NCBI RefSeq assembly: GCF_019974135.1
Contig: NZ_AP025017.1
Span: 310,001 to 374,000 of the forward strand
Direction: 5' to 3'
Length of the DNA: 64,000 nucleotides
From: Actinomyces capricornis
GTDB lineage: Bacteria > Actinomycetota > Actinomycetes > Actinomycetales > Actinomycetaceae
Shown here: positions 25,645 to 33,970 of the stretch, one piece after another
Numbering within the stretch: position 1 is the first letter of the stretch
How the letters are laid out: every line of letters starts with the position of its first letter
Translations under genes and position numbers: made by a program
The notes under the pieces: model-generated
Told to the model about the DNA's origin: nothing
Seen by the model: the letters and a program-made list of their open reading frames with translations, nothing else
Database searches by the model: none

Positions 25645-25710
25645 CCGAGCCCGGCACTCCTGACCGAGGCGGGCGGTGGCGCCGTCTGTCGGTAGGAGTG
25701 CCGGGCTCGG
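25645..25710. repeat. Perfect 17-bp inverted repeat forming a long hairpin
   Basis: Arms at 25645-25661 and 25694-25710 are exact complements (17 bp). Pairing continues inward with one bulged G for about 5 more bp (ACCGA with TCGGT). It lies between the antitoxin gene start and the tandem-repeat array. No T-run follows. It may be a terminator for transcripts entering from ettA, or the remnant or short form of a mobile repeat; the sequence alone does not decide. Confidence 0.55.
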
Positions 25711-25722
25711 CAAAGGGTGCGG

Positions 25723-25969
25723 GGCTCAGTCGCGTGTGCTCCCCTGCGGGTCCGACACACTCCATCGCCTCGCAAACTCGAGCAAGCTCGGCTTGACTCG
25801 GCTCAGTCGCGTGTGCTCCCCTGCGGGTCCGACACACTCCATCGCCTCGCAAACTCGAGCAAGCTCGGCTTGACTCGGCTCAGTCGCGTGTGCTCCCCTG
25901 CGGGTCCGACACACTCCATCGCCTCGCAAGCTCGAGCAAGCTCGGCTTGACTCGGCTCAGTCGCGTGTG
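25723..25969. repeat. 77-bp tandem repeat array, 3.2 copies
   Basis: Three complete units start at 25723, 25800 and 25877. A fourth partial unit (16 bases, 25954-25969) overlaps the stop codon and last codons of ettA. The units are almost identical (for example CAAACTCGAG versus CAAGCTCGAG in the third). Each contains short self-complementary stretches such as CAAGC-TCG-GCTTG. Because the partial unit is ettA coding sequence, the array probably arose by duplication from the ettA 3' end or by insertion exactly there. Apparent small ORFs within the units are artefacts. Confidence 0.9.
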
Positions 25970-27639
25970 AGCTTCCTGTAGGTGACGCGGTGGGGGCGGG
26001 CGGCCTCGGGGCCGAGGCGCTCGACCTTGTTCTCCTCGTAGGAGGCGAAGTTCCCCTCGAACCAGTACCAGTGGGCGGGGTCCTCATCGGTGCCCTCCCA
26101 GGCCAGGATGTGAGTGGCCACGCGGTCGAGGAACCAGCGGTCGTGGGTGATGACCACGGCGCAGCCGGGGAACTCCAGCAGGGCGTTCTCCAGGGAGGAC
26201 AGGGTCTCCACGTCCAGGTCGTTGGTGGGCTCGTCGAGCAGGATGAGGTTGCCGCCCTGCTTGAGGGTCAGGGCCAGGTTGAGGCGGTTGCGCTCACCGC
26301 CGGAGAGCACGCCGGCGGGCTTCTGCTGGTCGGCGCCCTTGAAGCCGAAGGAGGCCACATAGGCGCGCGAGGGCATCTCGACGTTGCCGACCTTGATGTA
26401 GTCCAGGCCGTCGGAGACGACCTCCCACAGGGTCTTCTTGGGGTCGATGCCGGCGCGGGACTGGTCCACGTAGGACAACTTGACCGTCTGGCCGATCTTG
26501 AGGTCCCCGCCGTCGAGGGGCTCCAGGCCCACGATGGTCTTGAACAGGGTGGACTTGCCCACGCCGTTGGGGCCCACGACGCCGACGATGCCGTTGCGCG
26601 GCAGGGTGAAGGACAGCCCGTCGATGAGGGTGCGCCCGTCGAAGCCCTTGTTGAGGTCGGTGGCCTCCAGGACCTGGTTACCCAGGCGGGGGCCCGGCGG
26701 GATCTGGATCTCCTCGAAGTCGAGCTTGCGGGTGCGCTCGGCCTCGGCGGCCATCTCCTCGTAGCGGGCCAGGCGGGCCTTGGACTTGGCCTGGCGGCCC
26801 TTGGCCGAGGAGCGCACCCACTCCAGCTCCTCCTTGAGGCGCTTGGCGAGCTTGGCGTCCTTCTTGCCCTGGACCTCCAGGCGCTTCTCCTTGGTCTCCA
26901 GGTACGTGGAGTAGTTGCCCTCGTAGGGGTAGAGGTGGCCGCGGTCGACCTCGGCGATCCACTGGGCCACGTGGTCCAGGAAGTAGCGGTCGTGGGTGAC
27001 GGCGATGACGGCGCCCTTGTAGGCGGCCAGGTGCTGCTCCAGCCACAGGACGGACTCGGCGTCGAGGTGGTTGGTGGGCTCATCGAGCAGGAGCAGGTCG
27101 GGGGCCTCCAGGAGGAGTTTGCACAGCGCGACGCGGCGGCGCTCACCACCGGAGAGGTGCTTGACCTCGGCGTCGGGCGGCGGGCAGCGCAGTGCGTCCA
27201 TGGCCTGCTCCAGCTGGGAGTCCAGGTCCCAGGCGTTGGCAGCGTCCAGGGCGTCCTGGAGGGTGCCCATCTCGGCCAGGAGGGCGTCGTAGTCGGCGTC
27301 GGGGTCGGCCATGAGGGCGCTGATCTCGTTGAAGCGGTCCAGCTTGGCCTTGATGCCGGCCACGCCCTCCTCGACATTGCCCAGGACGGTCTTGTCCTCG
27401 TTGAGCGGGGGCTCCTGGAGCAGGATGCCCACGGAGTAGCCGGGGGTCAGGCGGGCCTCGCCGTTGGAGGGCTGGTCGATGCCGGCCATGATCTTGAGGA
27501 TGGAGGACTTGCCCGCCCCGTTGGGGCCGACCATGCCGATCTTGGCCCCGGGGAAGAAGGCCATGGTGACGTCGTCGAGGATGACCTTGTCGCCGTGGGC
27601 CTTGCGCGCCTTGATCATCTGGTAGATGTACTCAGCCAC
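25957..27639 (-). CDS. ettA: Energy-dependent translational throttle protein EttA (ABC-F)
   Basis: A 560-residue ABC-F ATPase with two ATP-binding cassettes and no membrane segment. The first Walker A is GPNGAGKS at 38-45 and the second is GPNGVGKST; the signatures are LSGGERRRVALCKLLL and LSGGERNRLNLALTL. The first cassette includes the arm/linker region with the basic coiled segment (KEKRLEVQGKKDAKLAKRLKEELEW). EttA binds the ribosomal E site and couples translation to ATP levels. The GTG at 27639 gives the family N-terminus AEYIYQMIKARK; a longer open frame upstream is not conserved in pattern. The stop codon lies inside the last copy of the 77-bp repeat. Confidence 0.95.
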   Translation of the reverse strand: MAEYIYQMIKARKAHGDKVILDDVTMAFFPGAKIGMVGPNGAGKSSILKIMAGIDQPSNGEARLTPGYSVGILLQEPPLNEDKTVLGNVEEGVAGIKAKLDRFNEISALMADPDADYDALLAEMGTLQDALDAANAWDLDSQLEQAMDALRCPPPDAEVKHLSGGERRRVALCKLLLEAPDLLLLDEPTNHLDAESVLWLEQHLAAYKGAVIAVTHDRYFLDHVAQWIAEVDRGHLYPYEGNYSTYLETKEKRLEVQGKKDAKLAKRLKEELEWVRSSAKGRQAKSKARLARYEEMAAEAERTRKLDFEEIQIPPGPRLGNQVLEATDLNKGFDGRTLIDGLSFTLPRNGIVGVVGPNGVGKSTLFKTIVGLEPLDGGDLKIGQTVKLSYVDQSRAGIDPKKTLWEVVSDGLDYIKVGNVEMPSRAYVASFGFKGADQQKPAGVLSGGERNRLNLALTLKQGGNLILLDEPTNDLDVETLSSLENALLEFPGCAVVITHDRWFLDRVATHILAWEGTDEDPAHWYWFEGNFASYEENKVERLGPEAARPHRVTYRKLTRD

Positions 27640-28365
27640 TGCTTCGCTGCGCCTTTCGTCAGGGTGTGAGTGGTGATCGCCTGCGCGCCGCGGCCCGAGG
27701 GCGTCCCGGGGCCGTGCGCGCACCGCGCCCCAGCCTACGGGAGCCCCGTGGCCCTGGCGACGGCGCAGCGCCGTGAGGCAGTGCACGCGCCGGGCTCCCC
27801 GTCCACCTGATCCTCACCGGGCACGACGACGGCGGCCCGCACGTCCGCTCTCACCTGGAAGTGCGGAGGCGGATCGTCCCGACAGTCGCGAACTGGCGGG
27901 GACCACGGCACGAAACGGCGTCGCGCTGGCCGGGGAGCTCAGGCTGCTGTGCTTGTGCTGGAACTGCACATCTTCAGCGCTTACCAGGCGCGGCCGACCT
28001 CCGGGATCCTCATGATTCCAAGGTTCGGGTAGGCGCCAGCAGTTTGAAGATGTGCAACGCGGACGGCTCTGCACATCTTCAGTTCCCCGGTGTAGATATG
28101 AGCCGCACGATCATGCCGATAGTCATTTCGTGCACCCGGCCGCCAAGGGCCGAAGATGTGCAACAGATTGGGACCGGGAGCCCCCAAGCCCGCCCCAGCC
28201 CCCACCTTCGCAGCAGCACCTCGCGGCTCAGTGGTGGTACTGTACCGCGTCATCAGCACGCGCGGCCCTGCGGGAGCACCGCAGGTGGACGACGCCGATG
28301 CCCACCTCCACCACCAGCCACAGAGCCCGGCACGGCATCGTCCCAGCCTGGCACACCTACTGCGC
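27640..28365. other. Long gene-free region with palindromic motif copies
   Basis: 726 bases between ettA and the 560-residue gene. Its first part is the ettA upstream region. Its middle holds the TGCACATCTTCA repeats (separate entry). Several short frames are open on both strands, but none combines a ribosome binding site, good codon bias and recognisable sequence, so I call no gene here. Confidence 0.5.
27964..28163. repeat. Four alternating copies of the TGCACATCTTCA motif
   Basis: The 12-base motif occurs at 27965-27976 (forward), 28045-28056 (reverse complement), 28070-28081 (forward) and, minus one base, 28152-28162 (reverse complement). Copies 2 and 3 form a perfect 12-bp stem with a 13-base loop. 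Copies 1-2 and 3-4 each bracket about 95 bases with starts 80 and 82 bases apart, so the array looks like two units with inverted ends. The bracketed sequences are not alike. This may be a set of protein-binding sites, a non-autonomous repeat, or structured RNA. Confidence 0.75.
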
Positions 28366-30048
28366 CTACTGTGCCGCCTCGATCTCCCGAAGCTCCCGAC
28401 GTGCCTCGACCATATAAGGCTCCTCCTTCATCTCGTCCTCAGGGACATGCATAACGGTCGCCAGGAGGTCAGCGATGTGTTCCGCGGCCTTACTATAGCC
28501 GCCACTGAATGACAGGTGGAGATCATTGTCACGGCCCACGGTAAGAATGTCGACCTTCGAGACGACGCCTTCGGTCACGAACCGCACGTAGCGCACATCA
28601 TCGAGCGGGATCCGGCGTTCAAGAACACCTTTGTTCTCCAGGTCACGTCGCCGCCCCCAGCGAACGCATTCAGAAGTCACCGTCACAATAAAAGGACTCT
28701 CCGTGACTGCGGTACGGGCATTCTTATCTGTACCTGACTTAACCCACTCAGCCGCCTTCTTCCCTTTATCTCCGAGCTTCTCCCGCACCCTTCTTCCCAC
28801 ATCCGCACCACAACCCGCAACGAGCTCCTTGACCAAGGATACCTCAAACGGCCTCTCGCCCCGCTCCAGAACCCACCGCACCGCCTTGAGGGTGCCGTCT
28901 CCCGCCTTTTCGACCCTGTCCTTGACATCATAGTCAGGGAAGTCCGGAAATCCTACGCCGACCCTGCCGGCCATCTCGGCAACCTCCCCTAACAGCCCCT
29001 TAAGGCGGTCGCCGTCACCGCCGTCTTCCTTGCCGTCAGAAGCGTTCTTGGCCGACAGGTCAGTCATGAGGCCAATCCGGCAGCCCAGCCCCCACAGGAG
29101 GTTCTGCACACCTTCCAGCGCCCGGCCGTTCTCCTCTTCCGCGTTCCTGATTCTCACCGCAAGGCGCTTCCTGTCACCCTCGGTCTCCCCTTCCCTCCTC
29201 AGATGCATGCAGCACAAAGCGTCGGCCATGTACTTCGCCTCCCGCATGGCAACCATAAGACAGATGTCCTCGCACACCACGTCCCATTCCTCGCCTGCAG
29301 AATCCTTGGGTGACCCCAGCCCCCCTGCCCGCACCTTCTCCCAGTGACCATTAACCGCCTGGATGCACGAGTCCAGGCCGACTCTAAGGCCCTCCAGCAT
29401 CCCGTCGACTTTGGAGTACATATCACGGTTAACGAAACCTAGAGCGATCGCCTCGTCAACGGTGTTGAGGACCTCCTGGTACTTGCTGAGCAGGCCCGTG
29501 CGGCGATTCTTACGATTCTCCTCCTTCAACTCCTCGATCCCGTTGGCGAGCCCCTTCACCCGCCTTGAGAGCGACATGAGCTGGCACTGCGCCGCCACCA
29601 GTGCCAACGCAGGAGCAACGGATGACAGCGCCAGCACCGCCTGAGTGCCTGCCGCGGGCAGCCAACGCACCTGGGCAGCTATGCTCCCGTTGACGGAGAG
29701 CGACCCGAGGTTCCATCCGCCCGACGTGAGGGGAACCATACCGCTCTTCATGCTGGCCAATGTCTCCGGCGCGAGCTTGACCAACCCCTGCACATCGACG
29801 GCGGCTGCCGCTGCCTGAGCGGCCACGTTCGCACCACCCGTGGCGGCCGCGAGCGCGTCCCCCAACCCGGGCCACCTGTCCAGGTCCTTCTCCTCCACGG
29901 GACAGATCCAGGGGAAAGCAAGGTCCACCGTCGGATACCTGCTCAGGAGAACCGCGTAGCCTGAGCCTGGTTCTATCTCAACCAGCTCCACCGACATCTC
30001 CTCGCCCTCTGGCAGTCCGTCAACGTCCTTGTCCTGGGTCTCTGACAC
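28366..30048 (-). CDS. Uncharacterised protein with hydrophobic segment, coiled coil and PH-like C-terminus
   Basis: A 560-residue protein I do not recognise. An acidic N-terminus leads to a strand-rich part (about 18-50), then an Ala/Gly-rich stretch (65-125). A hydrophobic segment (about 130-160, PAAGTQAVLALSSVAPALALVA) is followed at once by basic residues. A coiled coil (162-190, IEELKEENRKNRR) comes next, then a long helical middle. The last part (about 452-535: FIVTVTSECVRWGRRR...IPLDDVRYVRFV...DLHLSFSGG...AAEHIADLLATVM) has the strand-turn-helix order of bacterial PH-like domains. It starts with a GTG at 30048 behind GGGAGG. Codon use has visibly more A/T at third positions than neighbours, suggesting acquisition. 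It sits alone between ettA and prfB; function unknown. Confidence 0.75.
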   Translation of the reverse strand: MSETQDKDVDGLPEGEEMSVELVEIEPGSGYAVLLSRYPTVDLAFPWICPVEEKDLDRWPGLGDALAAATGGANVAAQAAAAAVDVQGLVKLAPETLASMKSGMVPLTSGGWNLGSLSVNGSIAAQVRWLPAAGTQAVLALSSVAPALALVAAQCQLMSLSRRVKGLANGIEELKEENRKNRRTGLLSKYQEVLNTVDEAIALGFVNRDMYSKVDGMLEGLRVGLDSCIQAVNGHWEKVRAGGLGSPKDSAGEEWDVVCEDICLMVAMREAKYMADALCCMHLRREGETEGDRKRLAVRIRNAEEENGRALEGVQNLLWGLGCRIGLMTDLSAKNASDGKEDGGDGDRLKGLLGEVAEMAGRVGVGFPDFPDYDVKDRVEKAGDGTLKAVRWVLERGERPFEVSLVKELVAGCGADVGRRVREKLGDKGKKAAEWVKSGTDKNARTAVTESPFIVTVTSECVRWGRRRDLENKGVLERRIPLDDVRYVRFVTEGVVSKVDILTVGRDNDLHLSFSGGYSKAAEHIADLLATVMHVPEDEMKEEPYMVEARRELREIEAAQ

Positions 30049-30186
30049 CGGACCTCCCTGAGTATTAACCGGCCACCCGACACCCCGACGTCAGGTGGGC
30101 CTACGGTGGCCCACCCATATTACTCCGCCGGCCCCCTACGCATCCCCTGATCCCGCCGTCGGAGCCAGCGTCCTGGCGCCCCATGA

Positions 30187-30210
30187 CAGGGGTCCGCAGA
30201 CGGACCCCCT
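30187..30210 (-). terminator. Hairpin downstream of prfB
   Basis: GGGGTCCG at 30189-30196 pairs with CGGACCCC at 30201-30208 around a 4-base loop; CAG/CTG extend the stem with one bulged C. It starts 15 bases beyond the prfB stop codon on the minus strand, so it is the probable terminator. AT-rich patches between it and 30048 (TAATAT and TTAATA on the minus strand) may hold the promoter of the 560-residue gene. Confidence 0.6.
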
Positions 30211-30224
30211 GCTTGGTCCCCTCC

Positions 30225-31346
30225 TCAGCCCTCGGCGCCGTCCTGCTGCTTGCGCCAGCGGATGCCGGCGTCGATGAAGCCGTCGATATCGCCGTCGAAG
30301 ACCGAGTCGGGGTTGCCGACCTCGTGGCCGGTGCGCAGGTCCTTGACCATCTGGTAGGGGTTGAGCACGTAGGAGCGCATCTGATCCCCCCAGGAGGCCT
30401 TGACGTCCCCGGCCAGCTCCTTCTTCTTGGCATCCTCCTCCTGCTGCTTGAGCAGCAGGAGGCGGGACTGGAGCACGCGCATGGCCGCGGCGCGGTTCTG
30501 GATCTGGGACTTCTCATCCTGCATGGAGACCACCAGGCCGGTGGGCAGGTGGGTGATGCGCACCGCCGAGTCGGTGGTGTTGACACTCTGGCCGCCGGGG
30601 CCCGAGGAGCGGAAGACATCGATGCGGATGTCGGACTCGGGGATGTCGATGTGGTCGGTGGACTCGATGAGCGGGATGACCTCGACGGCGGCGAAGGAGG
30701 TCTGGCGCCGGCCCTGGTTGTCGAAGGGGCTGATGCGCACCAGGCGGTGGGTGCCGCCCTCCACGCTCAGCGTCCCGTAGGCGTAGGGGGCGTGGACCTC
30801 GAAGGTCACCGACTTCAGGCCCGCCTCCTCGGCGTAGGAGGTGTTGAGGACCTTGACGGGGTAGTCGTGGCGCTCGGCCCAGCGGGTATACATGCGCAGC
30901 AGCATCTCGGCGAAGTCGGCGGCGTCCACGCCCCCGGCCCCGGAGCGGATGGTCACCACCGCGTCGCGCTGGTCGTACTCCCCCGACAGCAGCGTGCGGA
31001 TCTCCAGGTCGGCCAGGTCCCGCCCGATGGCCACCAGATCGGCGTCGGCCTCGGCCAGCAGCTCGGCGGCGTCCTCGCCGGACTCCTCGCCGGCCATCTC
31101 CACCATGGCCTCCAGGTCGTCGATGCGCTCGGCCAGGGACTCGACGCGCTTGAGGTCGGCCTGGGCGTGGGACAGGGCGGAGGTGACCACCTGGGCGGCC
31201 TCCGGGTCGTCCCAGAGGTTGGGGGCCGAGGCCTGCTCGGAGAGCTCGGCGATACGCCCGCGCAGGACCTCGGGGTCGGTCACCGCGGCGATGGAGGCGT
31301 AGGTGTGTCGGAGTCGTTCGATCTCGGCGGGGAAGTCAGTGGCCAC
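30225..31346 (-). CDS. prfB: Peptide chain release factor 2
   Basis: A 373-residue class I release factor that reads UAA and UGA. The SPF recognition tripeptide is at 206-208 and the peptidyl-hydrolysis motif GGQ is at 251-253 ([16 protein letters not shown]). The frame is continuous from the first codon: there is no in-frame TGA near codon 26, so the programmed +1 frameshift of many bacteria is absent. In many actinobacteria prfB is followed by ftsE-ftsX-smpB. Here the next gene on the strand is the unknown 560-residue gene, so that arrangement is not seen. Confidence 0.97.
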   Translation of the reverse strand: MATDFPAEIERLRHTYASIAAVTDPEVLRGRIAELSEQASAPNLWDDPEAAQVVTSALSHAQADLKRVESLAERIDDLEAMVEMAGEESGEDAAELLAEADADLVAIGRDLADLEIRTLLSGEYDQRDAVVTIRSGAGGVDAADFAEMLLRMYTRWAERHDYPVKVLNTSYAEEAGLKSVTFEVHAPYAYGTLSVEGGTHRLVRISPFDNQGRRQTSFAAVEVIPLIESTDHIDIPESDIRIDVFRSSGPGGQSVNTTDSAVRITHLPTGLVVSMQDEKSQIQNRAAAMRVLQSRLLLLKQQEEDAKKKELAGDVKASWGDQMRSYVLNPYQMVKDLRTGHEVGNPDSVFDGDIDGFIDAGIRWRKQQDGAEG

Positions 31347-31382
31347 GGACCCGAGTCTACGGCAGCCCCGGCCCGCGCATCC

Positions 31383-32294
31383 TCAGCCCAGCTCCAGGCT
31401 CTGGGCCTGGGTGAGCAGCGCCTCGAGAACCGCGCGCGTGGCCGGGCCCGGCTCGGTGCGCGTGGCGCGGTGCCGGACCACCAGCTGCCGGGTTCCCAGG
31501 CCCGGCAGGCGCACCACCCCCACCCCCTCGGGCACCCCTCCGGAGTAGACGGCCAGCTCGGGCAGGAGCGCGCAGCCCAGGCCCTGGTTGACCATGGCCA
31601 GGACGACGTCGTAGTCGTCGGCCACGTGCCGGGTGGTCAGGGGCGTGCCGAGCTGGCGCTCCAGGCGATCCAGGGCGAAGGCGCCGGCGGTGGAGGGGGC
31701 CAGGTCGATCCAGGTGGCGCGCACCAGGTCGGCCAGGGTGGCGGGCAGGGCCTGCCCCGGGGAGACGACGACCAGCCAGGACTCATCGAGCAGGGGCACG
31801 TCCGCCATGCCTCGCGGCGCGCTGGGCAGGGTGTGCTCATCGCGCTCGATGAGCACCATGTCCAACTCCCCGCGGCGCAGACGGGCCAGGCCGCCGCGCT
31901 CCTCGACCTCCTCGATGATGAGCTCCAGGCCGGGCTGGACCTGCTCCAGGGTGGAGAGCACGGGCAGGAGCACGGCGCGCACCGCCGAGGCGAAGGTGCC
32001 CACGCGCACCACCCCGGAGGGCACCGAGTCGTCCAGTCCCGCCAGTTCGCGGCGGGCAGTGACCAGCTCCTCCTCGATGCGCTCGGCGGTCTCGGCCAGG
32101 ATACGGCCGGCCTCGGTCAGGGTGGCGCCGGTGGGCATGCGGTGGAGCAGGCGGCTGCCGCACTCCCGCTCCAGCTGGCGCACCTGCTGGGAGACGGCCG
32201 AGGGGCTGATGTGCAGGGTATCGGCGGCTGCCACCACTCCCCCGGCGCGGTGGACCGCCAAGAGGACGGCGAGGCGGTTGGTGGAGATCTCCAT
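31383..32294 (-). CDS. LysR-family transcriptional regulator
   Basis: A 303-residue LysR regulator. The N-terminal winged helix-turn-helix spans about residues 4-60 (LAVLLAVHRAGGVVAAADTLHISPSAVSQQVRQLERE). The C-terminal effector-binding domain of the periplasmic-binding-protein fold starts at about 90. The order of elements resembles ArgP/IciA-type regulators, but the ligand is unknown. No Shine-Dalgarno precedes the ATG at 32294. TAGTTT lies 6 bases upstream, which fits a leaderless transcript with a TANNNT -10 box. It is divergent from a small membrane protein gene 30 bases away, which it probably controls. Confidence 0.9.
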   Translation of the reverse strand: MEISTNRLAVLLAVHRAGGVVAAADTLHISPSAVSQQVRQLERECGSRLLHRMPTGATLTEAGRILAETAERIEEELVTARRELAGLDDSVPSGVVRVGTFASAVRAVLLPVLSTLEQVQPGLELIIEEVEERGGLARLRRGELDMVLIERDEHTLPSAPRGMADVPLLDESWLVVVSPGQALPATLADLVRATWIDLAPSTAGAFALDRLERQLGTPLTTRHVADDYDVVLAMVNQGLGCALLPELAVYSGGVPEGVGVVRLPGLGTRQLVVRHRATRTEPGPATRAVLEALLTQAQSLELG

Positions 32295-32324
32295 GAAGAA
32301 AAACTACATGCCCCATGCAGATAG

Positions 32325-32720
32325 ATGCGATTGACCTTCACCGCTCGAGGCAGCACGATCGTCGTCGTGAACGACCTCCTCCCCCTTCTCATCGCCGCCG
32401 GCGCCTGGATCGGCGCCGCCGAGCTCCTCATCGCCTACGTCCTGGTCTCCAAGGGCTCCATGGCCGGCGATTCCCTGAGGTACCAGGCGCTCAACATCTC
32501 CGGCTCCCTGCTGCTGATGACCAACTGCGCCTACACGGGGGCCTGGCCCAGCGTCATCGCCAACTTCTTCTACCTGGTGGTGGGCATCAACATCCTGCTG
32601 ACGGTCAAGCGCGCCTACATCGCCCAGCTCTCGCGCCGCCAGGGCGCCGAGCTCATGGCCCGTCTGCGCCGCTCCTCCACCTCCCTGCCGAGCATGGCGG
32701 CGCCCCTGGAGCGCGCCTGA
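32325..32720 (+). CDS. Small membrane protein, CBU_0592-like
   Basis: A protein of up to 131 residues with three to four transmembrane helices (about 17-42, 53-72, 75-95). It carries the family-like pattern SLRYQALNISGSLLLMTNCAYTGAWPSVIANFFYLVVGI, as in CBU_0592-type membrane proteins of unknown role. The ATG at 32325 has no clear ribosome binding site. A GTG at 32367 (VNDLLPLLIAAGAW) is an equally good start and would place the first helix at the N-terminus. It is divergent from the LysR gene, hinting that it is its target. Confidence 0.7.
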   Translation: MRLTFTARGSTIVVVNDLLPLLIAAGAWIGAAELLIAYVLVSKGSMAGDSLRYQALNISGSLLLMTNCAYTGAWPSVIANFFYLVVGINILLTVKRAYIAQLSRRQGAELMARLRRSSTSLPSMAAPLERA

Positions 32721-32786
32721 ACCCGACGAGGCCGCGCCCGCCCGCCGGGCCGCGCTGATCCGATCCGGGATCAAGGGCCCCGGTGC

Positions 32787-33392
32787 TCAGGGCACCGTGG
32801 TGATCGCAGCAGTGCCCGTGGCCGTGAGGGTGAAGCCCTGGGCCGGGATGATCCCCCAGGGCAGGAAGGGCGGCTGGCAGTGAGCACGCAGGGTGACCAC
32901 GGCGGTGTTCCCCTCCTGCGCCTGGGCACTGACGAGCTCGACGCCGCTCAGCCCCACGCCGTCGACGACCCCGGCCTGGGCGGCGAGGTCCTCCAGGGCC
33001 GCGGCGCGCACCGCCTGCGAGGTCAATGCCCCTGAGGCGGCATCCGGCACCCCGCCGCCGTAATAGGGCTGCCCGCCCACCCCTGCCGCTCCGGCGGCGG
33101 CCGCCGAATCGGCCATCGAGGTCAGGGCCTTGAGGTCCAGGTAGACGGCGGTAGCCGAGGCCGTCACCAGGAGCAGGGCCAGGATCAGGGTGACCATCCC
33201 GATGCCCAGCAGCAGGATCTGGCCCTCCTCGCCACCGCGCAGCCGCCGCATCAGGCGCGGCCACGCCCGCCGTCGCCGCCGCATCGCGAGCCGCGGCACC
33301 GCACTCCCGAGGGCCTCAGGCCGGGGGCGCGGTGGCCGCTGCGCGCGGTTCGACTGCTTGCCCGGGCGGGTGCTGCCTGTGCTTCTTCTCAC
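32787..33392 (-). CDS. TadG-like pilus-assembly / secretion-neighbourhood protein
   Basis: A 201-residue protein, last gene of the Tad cluster. A basic N-terminus leads to EEGQILLLGIGMVTLILALLLVTASATAVYLDLKALTSMADSAAAAGAAG (about residues 50-100). This is the Flp/TadG-type hydrophobic N-terminus used by pilin-like proteins, followed by a small extracytoplasmic domain with a single Cys (AHCQPP). Similar to the actinobacterial 'helicase/secretion neighborhood TadE-like' proteins. The GTG at 33392 overlaps the preceding stop by 4 bases and has AAGGAGG just upstream. An ATG at 33284 gives a shorter alternative. Confidence 0.75.
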   Translation of the reverse strand: MRRSTGSTRPGKQSNRAQRPPRPRPEALGSAVPRLAMRRRRRAWPRLMRRLRGGEEGQILLLGIGMVTLILALLLVTASATAVYLDLKALTSMADSAAAAGAAGVGGQPYYGGGVPDAASGALTSQAVRAAALEDLAAQAGVVDGVGLSGVELVSAQAQEGNTAVVTLRAHCQPPFLPWGIIPAQGFTLTATGTAAITTVP

Positions 33393-33970
33393 GACTCCTC
33401 CTTGGCGGACAGATCGACGGCGCGCTGGGCCTCCAGGACGACGACGTCGCGGCCCAGCCCGATCGCCGCCAGTCCCGGCAGGTCCACGGCGGCCTCGACC
33501 CGCAGCACCACCGTCCCTGTGCACCGACCCTCGCAGGACACCGAGACCGCCGTGGCGGGATCGGCCTCCACCCCCTGATCCGACAGGGCCAGGCCGGCGG
33601 CGGTGCGCGCATGGGACAGCGCCTGCGGGGAGTGGTCCACCTCCAGGATGCGGCTGGCGATATCGGCCGCCGAGGCCACGGCGAAGGACGCCGCCTGGAT
33701 CTGGGACAGGGTGACCAGCAGGTAGAGGGTGGGGATGAGGAGGATGACGCTCCAGCCGATGAACTCCACCGAGGCGTTGCCCCGCTCCTGGTCCACCGCG
33801 CGGCCCGGCCGCCTCAGTGACTCCAGGGCTCTCGTCCACGCCGGAGACCTCCAGGGGTCGGGCGGCCATGCCCGTCTCGCGCGCGGTCTGCCGGCCCCGG
33901 CGCCACGGGGCGCGGCGGGGGCCTCACCGCCCTGCCCCGTGCTCGCCCGCACCGTCGTCGGGATTCTCAT
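33389..33970 (-). CDS. TadE-like pilus-assembly protein
   Basis: A 193-residue pilin-like protein. About 60 residues of Pro/Arg-rich cytoplasmic sequence lead to DQERGNASVEFIGWSVILLIPTLYLLVTLSQIQAASFAVASAADIASR (about 61-108). The GNASVEF then hydrophobic helix is the TadE signature. The extracytoplasmic part holds two cysteines (SCEGRC) that may form a disulfide. The annotated ATG overlaps the previous gene by 47 bases; a shorter start within the Pro/Arg-rich leader is possible. It belongs to the Tad operon. Confidence 0.8.
   Translation of the reverse strand: MRIPTTVRASTGQGGEAPAAPRGAGAGRPRARRAWPPDPWRSPAWTRALESLRRPGRAVDQERGNASVEFIGWSVILLIPTLYLLVTLSQIQAASFAVASAADIASRILEVDHSPQALSHARTAAGLALSDQGVEADPATAVSVSCEGRCTGTVVLRVEAAVDLPGLAAIGLGRDVVVLEAQRAVDLSAKEES

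Noticed and set aside
25723..25969. CRISPR-like array
   Set aside because: Units are directly adjacent with no unique spacers, and no cas genes are near. No CRISPR array was seen anywhere in the window.
25580..26087. Several small ORFs within and next to the 77-bp repeats
   Set aside because: They are translations of the same repeat in different registers with no ribosome binding sites and no independent support.
27981..28259. Minus-strand 92-codon ORF through the TGCACATCTTCA motifs
   Set aside because: No ribosome binding site, poor codon bias, and its sequence is set by the repeated motif, so it is unlikely to be translated.
30225..31346. Programmed frameshift in prfB
   Set aside because: The reading frame is continuous from the start codon, with no early in-frame TGA.
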